Counted from the first letter of the stretch, positions 1 to 12,124 are shown. The stretch: DNA of 64,000 bases from Hericium rajendrae (GCA_033439255.1 CM065879.1:4408501-4472500), one strand, 5' to 3'. Numbers and translations: made by a program. The notes: generated by a model from the sequence alone, not told the origin.

Positions 1-78
1 GGAAGAAAGGGAAGAGGCAAAAGCTGCATTAAAGGATATGGTTGAGGGTTTTTAAAGCGCCCCCCGGTCACGTCGTCC

Positions 79-3000
79 GTGGGTGGCAAGAAACATCTCT
101 TTGATCCGTCGAATCGCTTCTCTGTACTATCCGACCCCTGTGAGCAATCGTATCCATCGTCTTTGCGCATGTCCGCTATCACGCCCAACCGTCAGACACC
201 GTCCATTACGCTCCAGGCCAAGATTATCACTACCCCGATCAAGAAACAAATCGACGCTGAGGCACTTCTCGATAGTGGTGCAGAAGGCATCATTATGCAC
301 CCCGAGTTTGCCAAGAAACACCAGTTCCCCCTCAAGAAACTCCCTAAACCCTTTCCCGTTCGCAATGTGGACAACTCCGAAAACATCATGGGCTGGGTCC
401 GCTATTCAGTCAACCAGAACATCCGCATTTACGCCAAGGACTCGACGTCCTTCCATGAGGAGACAGCTGAGTTCTATCTCGTTGACATTGGTGACTACGA
501 CATTATCCTTGGGACCGATTGGTTACAGGAACACAACCCTGAAATTGATTGGGTCTCTCGTCGTGTCGACATGACTCGATGCCCTCCCTCTTGCACTCTG
601 AATAAACCCCGGTCAAGAACCTGTCCACTCGCACTGAACGCCGCCACTCAGCCCCTCGTCCACCAGTCCTCAGCACTGCTGCAGTACTGCTTCCCCCACC
701 TTGCCCCCTCCATTGCTCCCACTGCCCCCACCATTTGTTGCTGCTCCACTTCCCAAATACGTGATCCCTGCTCGCCGAGTCCAAGGTGTCCGCCTTCGCC
801 GCATCCACCTGTCCAAAGTCCCTGCACGTCTATTCACTGAGGACGATGACCCCCGACCTAATGTCGATGACGACTGGGTTGAAGAGGGCCTTCGTCTAGC
901 TGGTGTTCTCCCTGACTGGGACACACCACCCCCACCAGACGATGACCCCGACTATCAACACACCATCCGTATCCGTCGCTCTTTCACCAATGCTCAGAAA
1001 CTGGCGGAGCGTGTGGCCACTCGTGTTGCAGAGAAGTCCTTTGCTGAGATGGTTCCCCCTCAGTATCAGGATTTCCAACCCGTCTTCGACGAGGAATCCT
1101 CCCATCGCCTCCCCGAACGTCGCCCTTGGGATCACGCCATTGACCTGAAAGATGGTTTTGAACCCCGTTCATGCAAGGTCTATCCCATGGCTCCTACCGA
1201 GCAGGAGGACCTCGATTCATTCCTTGATGACCAGGTCAAGAAAGGCTACATCCGTCCTTCCAAATCCCCTATGGCGAGTCCCTTCTTCTTTATCAAGAAA
1301 AAAGATGGAAAACTACGCCCCGTCCAGGACTATCGCACCCTCAACAAAGGCACCATCAAGAATGAATACCCCCTGCCCCTCATCTCTGAACTCGTTGACA
1401 AACTCAAGGGTGCCAAAGTCTTCTCCAAGATGGACGTTCGTTGGGGTTACAACAACGTTCGCATCAAGGAGGGCGACGAATGGAAAGCCGCCTTCAAAAC
1501 CAACCGCGGTCTCTTTGAACCCCTGGTGATGTTTTTTGGTCTTACCAACTCCCCTGCCACGTTCCAAGGAATGATGAATGAACTTTTCAAGGATCTCATC
1601 GACACGGGCAAAGTCGTCATCTACATGGACGATATCCTCATTTTCACCGAAACCCTCGAAGAACATCGCGACCTTGTGCGCAAGGTCCTCCAACGCCTCC
1701 AGGACAATGACCTCTTCCTCAAACCAGAGAAGTGCTCGTTCGAGCAGCCCTCAGTTGAGTTCCTTGGTCTCATCGTCTCCCATAACACGCTCGCCATGGA
1801 CCCCGTCAAGGTTGCAGGCATTGCTGAATGGCCTGCCCCTCGTAACGTCAAGGACGTCCAGTCCTTTGTTGGCTTTGGCAACTTCTATCGACGCTTTATC
1901 CAGGACTTCTCCAAAGTCGCTCGTCCCATGTTTGACCTTACCAAGAAAGACCATCCTTGGGCCTGGTCTGCTGAATGTCAACATGCCTTTGAGGCTCTTA
2001 AAGCTGCGTTCACCTCGTCCCCAGTCCTTATCATGCCTGACCCGTCCAAACCCTACCTGGTTGAGGTCGATGCCTCAGACTATGCCACAGGAGGTATCCT
2101 ATCCCGGCGTGGGGAGGACGAGCAATGGCACCCTGTTGCTTACATCTCCAAGGCCTTCACCGCCCCCGAACGCAACTACGACATCTATGACAAGGAACTC
2201 CTGGCCATCATCCGCGCCCTCGAAGCCTGGCGCCACTACCTGGAAGGTTCTCCCCATACTGTGGAGATCTGGACCGACCATAAGAACCTGGAATACTTCA
2301 AGTCTGCCCAAAAGCTGAGTCGTCGTCAGGCTCGCTGGGCTCTCTTCCTCACTCGTTTCGACTTCACCCTGATCCACAAACCCGGTATTCATCACCGGCC
2401 AGATGCCATGTCGAGACGACCTGACCATAGAGAGGGGGTGGACGATGACAACTCCGATCGTGTCCTCCTCGACCCCAAGTACTTCCAGATCCGTGCTACA
2501 CGTCCAGCTGCTGTCAAGTCCATTGGCAATGCTGATCTTCGCCAACGCATTCGCAATGCCAAGACCAAGGACATTGAGGTTGTTCAAGCCCTTGATGTAA
2601 TCCTGAACAACGGTCCTCGCTCCCTCGTCAAGAACCTCCAAGAATGGAACTACGAGGATGGCCTCATCCTCTTTCGTGGCAAAGTCTACATCCCTGCTGA
2701 CAAGGACCTTCGGCGAGATATCGTCAAGCTGCATCACGACACTCCCATGGCTGGTCACCCGGACGCTACAAGACCTATGAGCTCCTCAGTCGCAACTACT
2801 GGTGGCCCGGTATGTCTGTCTTCGTTCGTGATTATGTCGATGGCTGTGCTACCTGCCAGGCCACCAAGGTTCAAAATCACCGCCCCCATGTTGAAACAAT
2901 CCCCAATGCCATCCCTACCCGTCCCTTCCAAGACATTACCTCGGACTTCATTGTCAAACTCCCAGAATGCCAAGGCTATGACTCCATCAATGTGGTCGTC

Positions 3001-4182
3001 GACCGTTTTACAAAGCACGTCTCCTTCACTCCTTGTAACGAGACCATTACCAGTGATGGCACAGTCGACATCCTTTTTGACAGGATTTATCGGAACTACG
3101 GCCTCTGGGAACGCCTCATCTCTGATCGTGGCCCACAGTACGCAGGCAAAGTCATGCGTGGCGTCTTTGACAAACTTGGTATCAAGTCCTCCCTCAGCAC
3201 CGCCTATCATCCACAGACCGATGGCGAGTCAGAACGCGTCAATCAAGAACTCGAGCAGTTCCTTCGTACCTTCTGCAACTACCGTCAGGATGATTGGGTC
3301 CAATGGCTCCCTTATGCTGAGTTCTCGCACAACCACCGTATCCACAGCGCCACTAACCGAGCTCCATTTGAAATGCTCCTCGGCTATATTCCCACTGCCA
3401 TCCCCACTGTCAACCCCACATCGTCTACACCCGCCGTCGAGGATCGTTTCCGTCACCTCGAACAACTTCGCACTGAGGTCCAGGCCAGCCTTCAAACAGC
3501 TGCTGACCTCATGAAGCGCAACAACCAGGACCATATGCACGACACCATCCACTTCCAGGTTGGTGACAAGGTCTGGCTCGATGGCAAGAACATCAAAACC
3601 ACGCGACCCAAAGCTAAGCTTGCTGATCGACGCCTGGGACCTTTCGAAATCACTGACGTCCTGGGGCCAGTCTCTTATCGACTGAAGCTACCGCCCACCT
3701 GGCGTATCCACCCGGTGTTCCACACGTCCCTGTTGTCCCCTTACAAGGAAACCGACGCTCATGGTCCCAACTTCCCTGCACCACCACCTGACCTTGTGGA
3801 GGGCGAGGAAGAGTACGAAGTTGAGTCTGTCCTCGATGCTCGTCTCACCCGGAACAAACGCGGCATTGAATATCTCGTCAAATGGGCAGGCTACCCTGAT
3901 TCGGAAAATCAGTGGCTTTCACGTACCTCCCTTTCCAATGCCCATGGTGCAATCACCGACTTCTACACCCGCCATCCGCATGCACTCAAGGCTCCCAATC
4001 TTCGTGGACTCATCTACCTCGACCCCGTCCATGCTCATCACGCACTCCAGGCGAAAGTGCGTCTTAGAGAGGGGGTGATGTCACGGATCGCTCCACTTCT
4101 CTCCGCCTTCTTCTCTGCCATCAAGGCATCGCGTCGGTCATGTGCTCCAGCAGCCCCATCACATGTTCACTTCCTCACATGA
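79..4182 (+). pseudogene. Pol remains of the chromovirus (PR-RT-RH-IN-chromodomain)
   Basis: Protease shows a DSGA active site near 280-295. Reverse transcriptase has the YMDD box near 1623-1634, after an FGLTNSPATFQ stretch. RNase H shows VDASDYATGG near 2065-2095. The integrase core is visible around 2930-3260, with an HPQTDGESERVNQ motif near 3210-3245. The C-terminal chromodomain carries the EYEVE...YLVKWAGY pattern, ending in a run of residues that reads on into the LTR. The frame is broken in about two places. Family assignment is secure from domain order and motifs; no function should be assumed for this copy. Confidence 0.9.
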
Positions 4183-4501
4183 CCTGGGGCTATCCTTCAC
4201 CCATGCCCTTGTTCCCCTTTGGGACATCCTATTGTTCTCCCTCCCATTGTTCTCCTTTTGGCCACCATTGTTCTCACTCTATTGTTCGACCCGTTATGGT
4301 GTCCATTGTTCTTTTCCCATTGTCGTCCCAGTACTTATAGTCTCCCTGTCGCTCGCCTATTTCCCTAGATTGTCCATTTCGTCTGTACCGTACTGTACCT
4401 CCAATACAGGTCACTGCGCTGCTAGTCGCTCTCTGCTCTCTCGCTCCCATCATCGCTGGTGACTTGGGTGGTTCTCTGCTGTCTACGACCGAGTCTTGAC
4501 A
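4076..4501 (+). repeat. 3' LTR of the chromovirus
   Basis: It starts TGATGTCACGG immediately after a purine-rich tract (AGAGGGGG) and ends GTCTTGACA at 4501, giving TG...CA termini. The length is about 426 bp. The left LTR lies outside the window, so neither the target duplication nor the LTR divergence can be measured. Confidence 0.8.
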
Positions 4502-5345
4502 GATGGGCCTGTCAATGATCCAATGGACGGTAGAGGATGGGCCGAGCAACTGATATCCTGCGGGATCGAGAGGGCCAGCCAATGACCCATCGGACATCAG
4601 ATGATGGGCCCGTCAATGATGAATGACCAGTAGACATTATAAGGGGACAGGCCCGTCGATGACCCAATGGATGGTAGAGAACCGGCCGAGCAATTGACAT
4701 TCCGCGGGATCGAGAGGGCCAGCCAATGACCCATTGGACATCAGAGGACAGGCCCGTCAATGATGAATGACCAGTAGACATTATAAGGGGATGGGCCAGC
4801 TAATGACCCAATGGATGGTAGAGGACAGGCCGAGCAACTGATATCCCGCGGGATCAAATGGGCCAGCCAATGATCCAATGGACATCAGAGGACGGGCCCA
4901 TCAATGATGAATGACCAGTAGACATTATAAGGGGATGGGCCAGCTAATGACCCAATGGACGGTAGAGGACGGGCCGAGCAACTGATATCCCGCGGGATCA
5001 AGTGGGCCAGCCAATGATCCAATGGATGTCAGAGGACAGGCCGGTCAATGATGAATGACCAGTAGACATTATAAGGAGATGGGCCAGCTAATGACCCAAT
5101 GGACGGTAGAGGACAGGCCGAGCAACTGATATCCCGCGGGATCGAGAGGGCCAGCCAATGACCCATCGGACATCAGAGGATGGGCCCATCAATGATGAAT
5201 GACCAGTAGACATTATAAGGGGATGGGCCAGCCAATGACCCAATGGATGGTAGAGGACGGGCCGAGCAACTGATATCCCGCGGGATCAAATGGGCCAGCC
5301 AATGATCCAATAGACATCAGAGGACAGGCCGGTCAATGATGAATA
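4502..5345. repeat. Tandem array with an exact 144-bp period (about 5.9 units)
   Basis: The landmark GATATCCCGCGGGATC, or a close variant, starts at 4552, 4696, 4840, 4984, 5128 and 5272, each exactly 144 bp apart, so units differ by substitutions but not by length. Each unit holds the 12-bp palindrome ATCCCGCGGGAT. It also holds internal sub-repeats of the form GGCCNGYCAATGA and the constant phrase GACCAGTAGACATTATAAGG. The array begins at the LTR end and trails into diverged sub-repeats up to about 5480. It is non-coding; short frames across it are repeat artefacts. Confidence 0.92.
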
Positions 5346-6848
5346 GACACTACAGATTAAATGACTAGAGGCCGGACAATGACCCATTGGTACATAGGAA
5401 GGGCAGGCCTGTTATTGGATGACTGCTACATTGTGACGGACAGGCCAGCGCAGGATGGCCAATCAACAATGGCACTTTGTCAAGCTCGCCTGGCATTCCC
5501 TCAATGCACTAAGTGACTGAACATACTTGTTCGTTTCCGTCAAGAAGGGGCGGCAGTTCATTGCTTACGGCTCTATATAATGAAAAGTCAGTATTCAAAT
5601 ACCCATTCAGAGAGACCATTACTGCGCACATCATCGTGCGGGGCTTGCGCGTAGCAGCGGGAGTGGCGGCTTCATTCCTGTGCTTACGACCTGACATACT
5701 ATAAACTGATCGATGATATCAGTTCCCATCCTCAAAACCAATGGCTTTTATACTCGCGACATGCTGACCCAAATTAGATGCACAGCATTACAAGCCGATG
5801 ACCTTCGCAGACTTCGAGAAGTTATGGCTCAGCATGACTGGACCCGGCATGCTAAGATACATCTGATTCTTAGATGTTCCTTGACCGGGAAGATGCGTTG
5901 ATGACCGAGACGATCACGGCTGGAAATCTCATTGTAAGATCTAGAATATTTATTAATGATCGCATGGTACCATTGAGACAATAACCGCTCAGCTCGGGAC
6001 TCTTGAAAGCCAGAGTCGCATTGATTCCGAAAATCCTCGATCGAGATATCTCGCTTTATCGTAGGCGCAGATAGGCACGGTACCTTGTGCTTTGTTACAG
6101 ACCGAGAGCATCTTCGGCAATTAAGAAGATGATTATCAGTCTACAGTTACTTTGAGGATGATTTGATGAACGCACGAAGTCTACCCAACGCGACCGGACC
6201 ACTCATGCTACATTGAACTTTGATTACTAGCCGACTTGCATCACCACATGGTGCATCCCCTAGCATGTGAACCCGATGGTGCAAGTCGAAGACCACCGTG
6301 CATGGATACAATGTCTCTGGCTTGCCACGTGTGTATGACATTCATACATCGAGATCCTAGGGAATACAACAAGTCAACACCATGATGCAATAATACACGA
6401 ACGATCGGTATCCGTGATAGTCTGAGTAGCTTACCTTCATCACCAGTCCGGCCAATCGATACTTTCAAAATAACCACGGGTGACTTGCCGTCGATATGAT
6501 CTCTCTCAAGATCCTGTATTTGGATCTATTTGGATTGGATTTACAGGTGGCGCATATCCGAGTTAGTTGATCTGACCCGTTATCTCTTCCGATATCAGAT
6601 AATGATAGATTCAAATCTGTCTGACGCCAATTCACCGCAGAGCCATTGCTTAGTACGGACCTGTACGGGATCTGAGATCTCGATGTTCATGATCATGGAT
6701 CCCGCTCTGATACTCAGTCGGCAAAATCAATGATACAATTTCACAATCATCATCGTGTACTTCCCCAGGCTTTATGAAATGTAGACATAGGAGGCATTTC
6801 CTGATCTCCTGATCCACGGCATCTCAATAAATGGTATATCCTTCTATT
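5346..6848. other. Degenerate repeat tail, then no recognisable gene
   Basis: Up to about 5480 there are diverged copies of the GGCC-G-CAATGA sub-repeat. Beyond that I see only short frames without splice support, no tRNA and no transposon termini. Confidence 0.5.
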
Positions 6849-6883
6849 TCAACATCTGATGATGCCTCGGTTTCGAAGAGATA

Positions 6884-7378
6884 TCAGTCTAACCGACGAG
6901 GTATGTCAATGCATATACATCTCAATATTGTAAGAGTGACAGACCGCTCGATTGCCCGCCAGGCCCAATCATCATCTCTTGCCTGCATATTCACTAACCC
7001 GAAACTATCTGAAGCCCTCCTGAACACTAGGATCTCTCCATACCATTTCTCTCTGTCCAGTTGACGATAGATGGCCTCGGAGCGTTCATATACGACCCTG
7101 TCGTATGTGAAGTACAACACAAACCTAACGGGTGTCTCTTGACCTTGACTGACTGAAATAGTCTGCTTGAACACGCACGGACGAGCCCTGTCGAAGTACG
7201 GCGTGATATCGGGCATGCTAGTGAAACCCTTGTTGAGACGTTGGTGGCTAGTAGCAACGTAGACAACGCCAGTCTCCGTACTCTGTCCGACGCGTAAAGC
7301 GCGCACGGAGCGCACCTGTAACCGTATGTCAAAGCGGATATGTGGAATGCAAAGAATAAGACCCACATTGATGGACAT
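6884..7378 (-). CDS. Uncharacterised protein, probably three exons
   Basis: The frame from the ATG at 7376-7378 is open to 6884 and encodes up to 164 residues. A good intron (GTGGGT...TTACAG, 51 nt) follows the first four codons. A weaker one (GTCTGT...GGTTAG) near the 3' end would move the stop to about 6849. The predicted protein is a compact mixed alpha/beta chain with a WYGEILVFRRA segment and a DDDWAWRAIER segment. I see no signal peptide, membrane span or known motif. Its neighbours are other lineage-restricted-looking genes. I do not recognise the family; confidence that it is a gene rests on intron signals and non-repetitive coding character. Confidence 0.5.
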   Translation of the reverse strand: MSINVGLILCIPHIRFDIRLQVRSVRALRVGQSTETGVVYVATSHQRLNKGFTSMPDITPYFDRARPCVFKQTISVSQGQETPVRFVLYFTYDRVVYERSEAIYRQLDREKWYGEILVFRRASDSFGLVNMQARDDDWAWRAIERSVTLTILRCICIDIPRRLD

Positions 7379-7392
7379 TGTACAAGTGTCAT

Positions 7393-8378
7393 GCTCGGAA
7401 CGAGCGAGACTGATCTTTATTTAAGGCAGCGACCAGGGAGATGATAGACCATATCTCTTGTTGATCTCGACCAATTGGTTCATAAATTCTCCTTAGTCGA
7501 AATTCTCCATATCCTAGTGTCCGCTGAACTACGTCATGGATGTGGAACACCAGTCGCCACGAGATTGATTTACAACCAGATCTCGATTATCGGACAGGAC
7601 CTGGACCTGATCTGGAGGAACCCGAGTCTCTCGATTCGCGTCGTACCCGATCAATCAATGTCCAGTATCAGAAAGCAGGGCAGACTGCCCAATTACAGCC
7701 ATTTGGAAAAATGATGACAGTGTCCGTCCTGTAGGAATTCTCGTGGCGTCATCGGAATCCCGCCTTTGCCAAATTGGGCGCGACGTGTGCATCGCGTGCT
7801 GGGGCCTCTCGCTTCCGTTCACTACTATTTACCTTTTACTGAGCTTATGATTATATTTTCTGAATCTACTGGCTGAAATCAGGACCGTAATAAATTAGAT
7901 TTACAAGGAATAATGCAGGGAGGATGTACAGTAAGAGGCAGCAAGAACTAATCCGAGGCGCGGCACCCCCAATTTGGCGAAGGACCGATGACGCCATGGC
8001 AAATCTTCACGTGGCGTGGACTGTCATCCTTTCTGCAAACAGCTGTAATGATTACACGCTCGTTTCAACTGGCACACTGTGATTCTAAAGATAGTATAAG
8101 GAACACGATGCAGGAGGCAGATCGGATCTCAACCGCTACGGCCGAGTTCAGAACCCGCACCGGAGGATAAGCATACGATATCGAGCCCAACCACTAACAT
8201 TCGACATATCATAGAACAAATCATATAGACCATGCGGTACCTTATTTATCCCCAGACAAATGACTGGCTTCATGTACGCGCTCCGTGATATATATGTTTT
8301 TCGTCACGTCTAACAAGAAGAAGACAAAATGAGAATGGCTCGAACGGACGTAAAGATACTCACATTGGCGCGAGCAAC
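7393..8378. other. Intergenic, no supported gene
   Basis: Only short frames lacking splice logic are present. No repeat, tRNA or transposon end is evident. Confidence 0.4.
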
Positions 8379-9387
8379 TCAATCCAGAACGCATGTAACG
8401 TCTATCTCAAAGAAAGACTGTCTGCGACAGAATCCACAGGATGCAGCGCCAAACTTCCATATGGGGGTGCACCTGTCCACCGCGGTCCCGCGGGCTCTGT
8501 CCTCGTCGAAGACCATCTGAAGACACCATTTGTCTCCGAAATGGCGCAGTTGCTGGGGACAGTACGCGTTGTCTTCGCAGTCATCTGCCACGGACCTGTA
8601 AGGGTTAAGTACGTAATCCGGGTCGAGGTCCGCAAACGGCTGCAGGGTGAATCCATGGGATGTGTATTTTGAGTACACCTCGAGAAGTCGGTGATGAGAT
8701 GATGGGATGAGGCATCCGACATTGCATACGGTGGTGGCTGGGTAGGCGATACAGAATGAATCCGCGGAAATGTAGTTCATGAGCAATGTCGTCCAGAAAA
8801 AGGCTATAGGATATAACGCTGCATCACGTGAGCTTATTATGACATCAATCTTCTGCCCGTCTTCACATCTGAGGTGGATGACGGAGGCGATACCATTCCT
8901 GTAGCTGCCGCTGACCCGTGCGGATGGGTGTCGACTGGGCGGAGTATAGCGCTGATAGTCCTCGCACTCCTCGAGGTAGCGAACGACATAACTGCCGTCG
9001 CCCCAAGGACAATACACGTCCATATCCGTGGCATGCCATGCAGTTGAAAGCAAAAACTCCACTGCTAGCGATCCGGATACAGCGGCCCGCATGAACTGCA
9101 TACAGTCCCGGAAGCCTTCTGGATTCTGTACAAATCGTCGAAGGGCGTCTGACCACTTTCTCCGCAGGTATGTCTGGACCAAGACTCGTACGTATGGCGA
9201 CATGTACACGACCATGACTATCTGCTCAATAGACATCCAGTTGAACATGGTCATCCACACATTTCCATGAAATACTTCGATGGACGCGTATATGATGGGG
9301 AGGGATGTGGATACAGGTCCACATGAATGTGAAATCGGATTTGAAGACCACAAATGACGTACCCATTGATGATATTGTGAATGACAT
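8379..9387 (-). CDS. Nucleotidyltransferase-fold-like protein, Agaricomycete family
   Basis: A long open frame (9353-8379) encodes about 300 residues. Near its first third it has SGSLAVEFLL followed about a dozen residues later by DMDVY. This is the hG[GS]...Dh[DE]h signature of the nucleotidyltransferase superfamily. Before it, VWMTMFNWMSIEQIVMVVYM resembles an F-box-like helical start. A better first exon probably begins at the ATG at 9387 (MSFTISSMG) and splices at GTACGTC. A TATATAAGG box lies about 147 bp upstream of that ATG. Proteins with this GS...DxD layout are, to my knowledge, numerous and uncharacterised in mushroom-forming fungi. Substrate unknown. The 3' end may include one more intron, since the last residues look unlike the rest. 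Confidence 0.6.
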
Positions 9388-9533
9388 CACGGTCCCGGAT
9401 AGCCTTGACAGTGAGAACTTAACTTGGACACTCTGCAACATGTTAGGCCACGACGTCACGATACCACCGTACACTCACCTCGAGCCCGTAACGAAAACAA
9501 AGTCCTGTCTCGGAACCTTCAGCGTCACCCGGC

Positions 9534-9542
9534 CCTTATATA
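9534..9542 (-). promoter_or_regulatory. TATA box for the nucleotidyltransferase-like gene
   Basis: Read on the minus strand the sequence is TATATAAGG, about 147 bp before the probable start codon at 9387. Position and sequence fit a core promoter. No transcript data are available to confirm it. Confidence 0.4.
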
Positions 9543-9570
9543 CAGTGGGACTGGGTTGCCATGCACCATG

Positions 9571-10336
9571 AGGCAAGAAAGATCATGATAGGATTGGACA
9601 CCACCTACAGGAAGATGGCACAACTGTTCAGCAAGATGTACGGTGCACATACCCAAGTCCGGAATCAAATACAACCCATAGAGCCATCTGCAACATCCAC
9701 CATTACTCTTCAGGGACTGGATACAATATCCCAACTCCATCCGGGAATGGATTCTTTCTCCATTTAGGTCCTGCGTTCGAGAAACGCCTTCGACTACGGC
9801 GGTCTACTGTCTCTGATCTGAGGTAGATCCATGACCACGAGCCGCGTTATTGACTGTTGTCGGGTACGCAAAGGATCAGATGAGTATTGGTTTTCGCGAT
9901 CGTCTAGCTGTCTCGATCTCTGATAAGGACTGTACTCATGGCATCACTGTCATCAACCCCGGAGACATAGGTACAAATTGACCTTAATGAATTGATCAGC
10001 AGCCAGGGCAGTTTCTAATGAGGCGATGACTGGCCATCATTCTCGAGGCCTCCGACGCAGAGCAAGTGCATCAGATCTCAGATCGTTGGGCGCTTAGACG
10101 GATCACTAGAGGTATTTTGATGTCATCTTGATGGTAAAATCGGGCAGACTCTGGCTCATGAGTACTCCTAGCACCAACAGATCCAATTCCGAGATAAGAT
10201 TCACGAAGGCTCAACCATGAGATTCGATTCCGAGATACAATCCACCAGGCACTACCATGCGGCACATCTCGATACACCTCCTACTGGATCGACCCCATGA
10301 TATTGGCCCGTCCCCTTCCGTCCGAGTCAGTACCGG
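9571..10336. other. Intergenic, no supported gene
   Basis: No convincing open frame, repeat or RNA gene is visible. This is the region between two minus-strand genes and should hold the terminator of the RNR gene near 10,330. Confidence 0.4.
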
Positions 10337-11530
10337 CTAAAAATCTTCCTCAAGCGAACTGAGAACGTAAAGTTAGCCCAGCGGGTAAAGTTCGTCTGAT
10401 CATGAGACGCACAATACACGGGCGGCACTGTCATCTTCTTTGTTATTGCAAATGGACGCGATGGCGTATTCGGATACGCATTTCTCGAAGAAATTTGTCT
10501 TCCCTTCCAAGGATATCATATCCATGAAGTCGAATGGGTTACTCGCATTGTACTTCTTCTTGACACCCAGTGCCGTCAGAAGGCGATCAGCGACAAACTC
10601 GATGTACCGTCTCATTAGCGTCGCATTCATCCCTATGAGCTCAACTGGAAGAGCGTCTGCGTATGATAGATTAGATCGGAACTAGATGGCGAATAGCAGG
10701 GAGTCACCTGTTAAGAATACAGTCTCGACATCTACAGCGCTGGTGATAATATCGAGAATCATGTCGGTAGGAGGATGAACCACGAGGTGCCTGTATATCA
10801 AACATGCGAAGTCCATATGGAGACCCTCGTCGCACGAAATCAGCTCGTTCGAGAACGTAAGCCCAGGAAGGACGCCCCGCTTCTTCAACCAAAAGATGGC
10901 AGCGAATGAACCGGAAAAGAATATCCCCTCCACTGCGGCAAAGGCGATCAATCTGACAGCAAAAGAAGCGTCAGCATCACCGATCCATTGAAGGGCCCAA
11001 TCTGCTTTCGTTTTGATGCACAAGATCGTCTCCGTAGCACGAAAGAGGTAGTCGCGCTCTGTCTTGTCTTGGATATACGTGTCGATCAAGAGCAAATACA
11101 TCTCGGAATGGATATTCTCCATCATCACTTGATAGGCATAGAAACAGCGCGCTTCTGGGACCTGGACCTCGTTGCAAAAGCGTTGAACCAGGTTTTCAAG
11201 GACGATGCCGTCCGATGCGGCGAAAAAAGCCAAGACACGAGAGACGAAAAAACGCTCGTCATTCGTCAACTTCTGCCAATCGTGTTGATCCTTAGCCAGA
11301 TCTACTTCTTCGACCGTCCAGAAACTAGCTTCTGCCTGTTTGTACATGCCCCAAATCTATAGTCTGTCAGGACACGGGAGTGACTAGTCATGGCGTGGAC
11401 ATACATCGGGGTATTGGATAGGGAACAGTACAAAACGGTCTGAGTTAACATCCAGAATAGGCTCTATCGACAGCGATTGTCAGCGCAAGTAGCACGATAC
11501 AGTGCTCAGATACGTACCTTGTTCCGCCAT
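10337..11530 (-). CDS. RNR2: Ribonucleotide reductase small subunit (class Ia R2), five exons
   Basis: R2 holds the di-iron centre and tyrosyl radical used by ribonucleotide reductase to make dNTPs. Five exons can be placed. Exon 1 is 11518-11530 (MAEQ). Exon 2 runs about 11407-11464 ([20 protein letters not shown]). The long third exon ends near 10731. Exon 4 starts [11 protein letters not shown] and ends at 10413. The last exon is only 22 nt (10337-10358). All introns are GT-AG, the last being 10359-10412 with a CTAAC branch site. Visible motifs are [10 protein letters not shown] (metal Asp), ENIHSEMY (metal Glu and His, radical Tyr), [10 protein letters not shown], and DEGLHMDFA. The C-terminal peptide FSLEEDF would dock onto the large subunit. 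The product is about 328 residues, short for a fungal R2 because the usual N-terminal extension of some 60-80 residues is absent. No break is seen. Confidence 0.93.
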
Positions 11531-11551
11531 GTCTTAGTCCAACAGAGATGA

Positions 11552-11902
11552 CTAGCACATATAAACAGTATCCGGATCGTATGGGGTGATGTCTGAAAAC
11601 GGCAACAATTTAAATACCTGGCCGCACAGACATATTACCCCCACGCATTGACCGATGGTATGGATGGATCTAGGTTGTACCATACAGAAATCAGAATACC
11701 ATTGAGGCATCTGCCCGGATGAAAGCGACAGAGAGTAGGAGTCAAAGAAGTCGTATAGCCACTCATCAGAAACCCTCGACACCCAGATACAATCTGGACG
11801 GGTAAATACCTGATAATAAGGTAAATCTCGCCCGACACAGTGTATCCCCCGATCTATGATAAGTTTTGATATGGCCTTGACGGAGATATTGAATCGGGAC
11901 AC
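11552..11902 (-). CDS. Uncharacterised protein, probably the 3' exon of a spliced gene
   Basis: The open frame encodes about 116 residues. It has a coherent globular pattern (YYQVFTRPDCIWVSRVSDEW, WLYDFFDSY) and no repeats. A second exon in another frame probably supplies the N-terminus, starting MALPSMLCILMHR at 11990 and splicing at GTAGTC. The join is not certain. It lies just upstream of RNR2 on the same strand, separated by about 20 bp from its start codon, so one of the two must have a very short leader or the transcripts overlap. I do not recognise the family. Confidence 0.4.
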   Translation of the reverse strand: MSRFNISVKAISKLIIDRGIHCVGRDLPYYQVFTRPDCIWVSRVSDEWLYDFFDSYSLSLSSGQMPQWYSDFCMVQPRSIHTIGQCVGVICLCGQVFKLLPFSDITPYDPDTVYMC

Positions 11903-12124
11903 GTGTGCATGGGATGCGAATCATCGGGTCCTCAATTTTTGCCTGACTACCTCTGTGCATCAGAATGCAGAGCATGGAAGGCAACGCCATGGACAGGACA
12001 TCACATAGACATGCAAGCTCATGGAATTGTCCAGAATGAGGTCGATGGTGATCGGCTTCATGATAGACCCATGGAATGATATAAAATGGTGACCAAAATA
12101 TTATGGATTACCATTGCCCCAGCG

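Larger units (their letters stand above)
1..4501 (+). mobile_element. Ty3/gypsy LTR retrotransposon with chromodomain (chromovirus), 5' part outside the window
   Basis: The window begins inside this element, so gag and the 5' LTR are not visible. What remains reads protease, reverse transcriptase, RNase H, integrase, chromodomain and a 426-bp 3' LTR, the order expected for Ty3/gypsy chromoviruses. The chromodomain near 3811-3970 would direct integration toward heterochromatin in this family. The coding part is broken in about two places, so I read it as a degraded copy. Its age cannot be judged because only one LTR is in view. It abuts a 144-bp tandem array directly, so it may have inserted into that array. 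Confidence 0.93.

Noticed and set aside
4142-4462. Short frames across the 3' LTR of the chromovirus
   Set aside because: They lie in non-coding LTR sequence and match no protein pattern.
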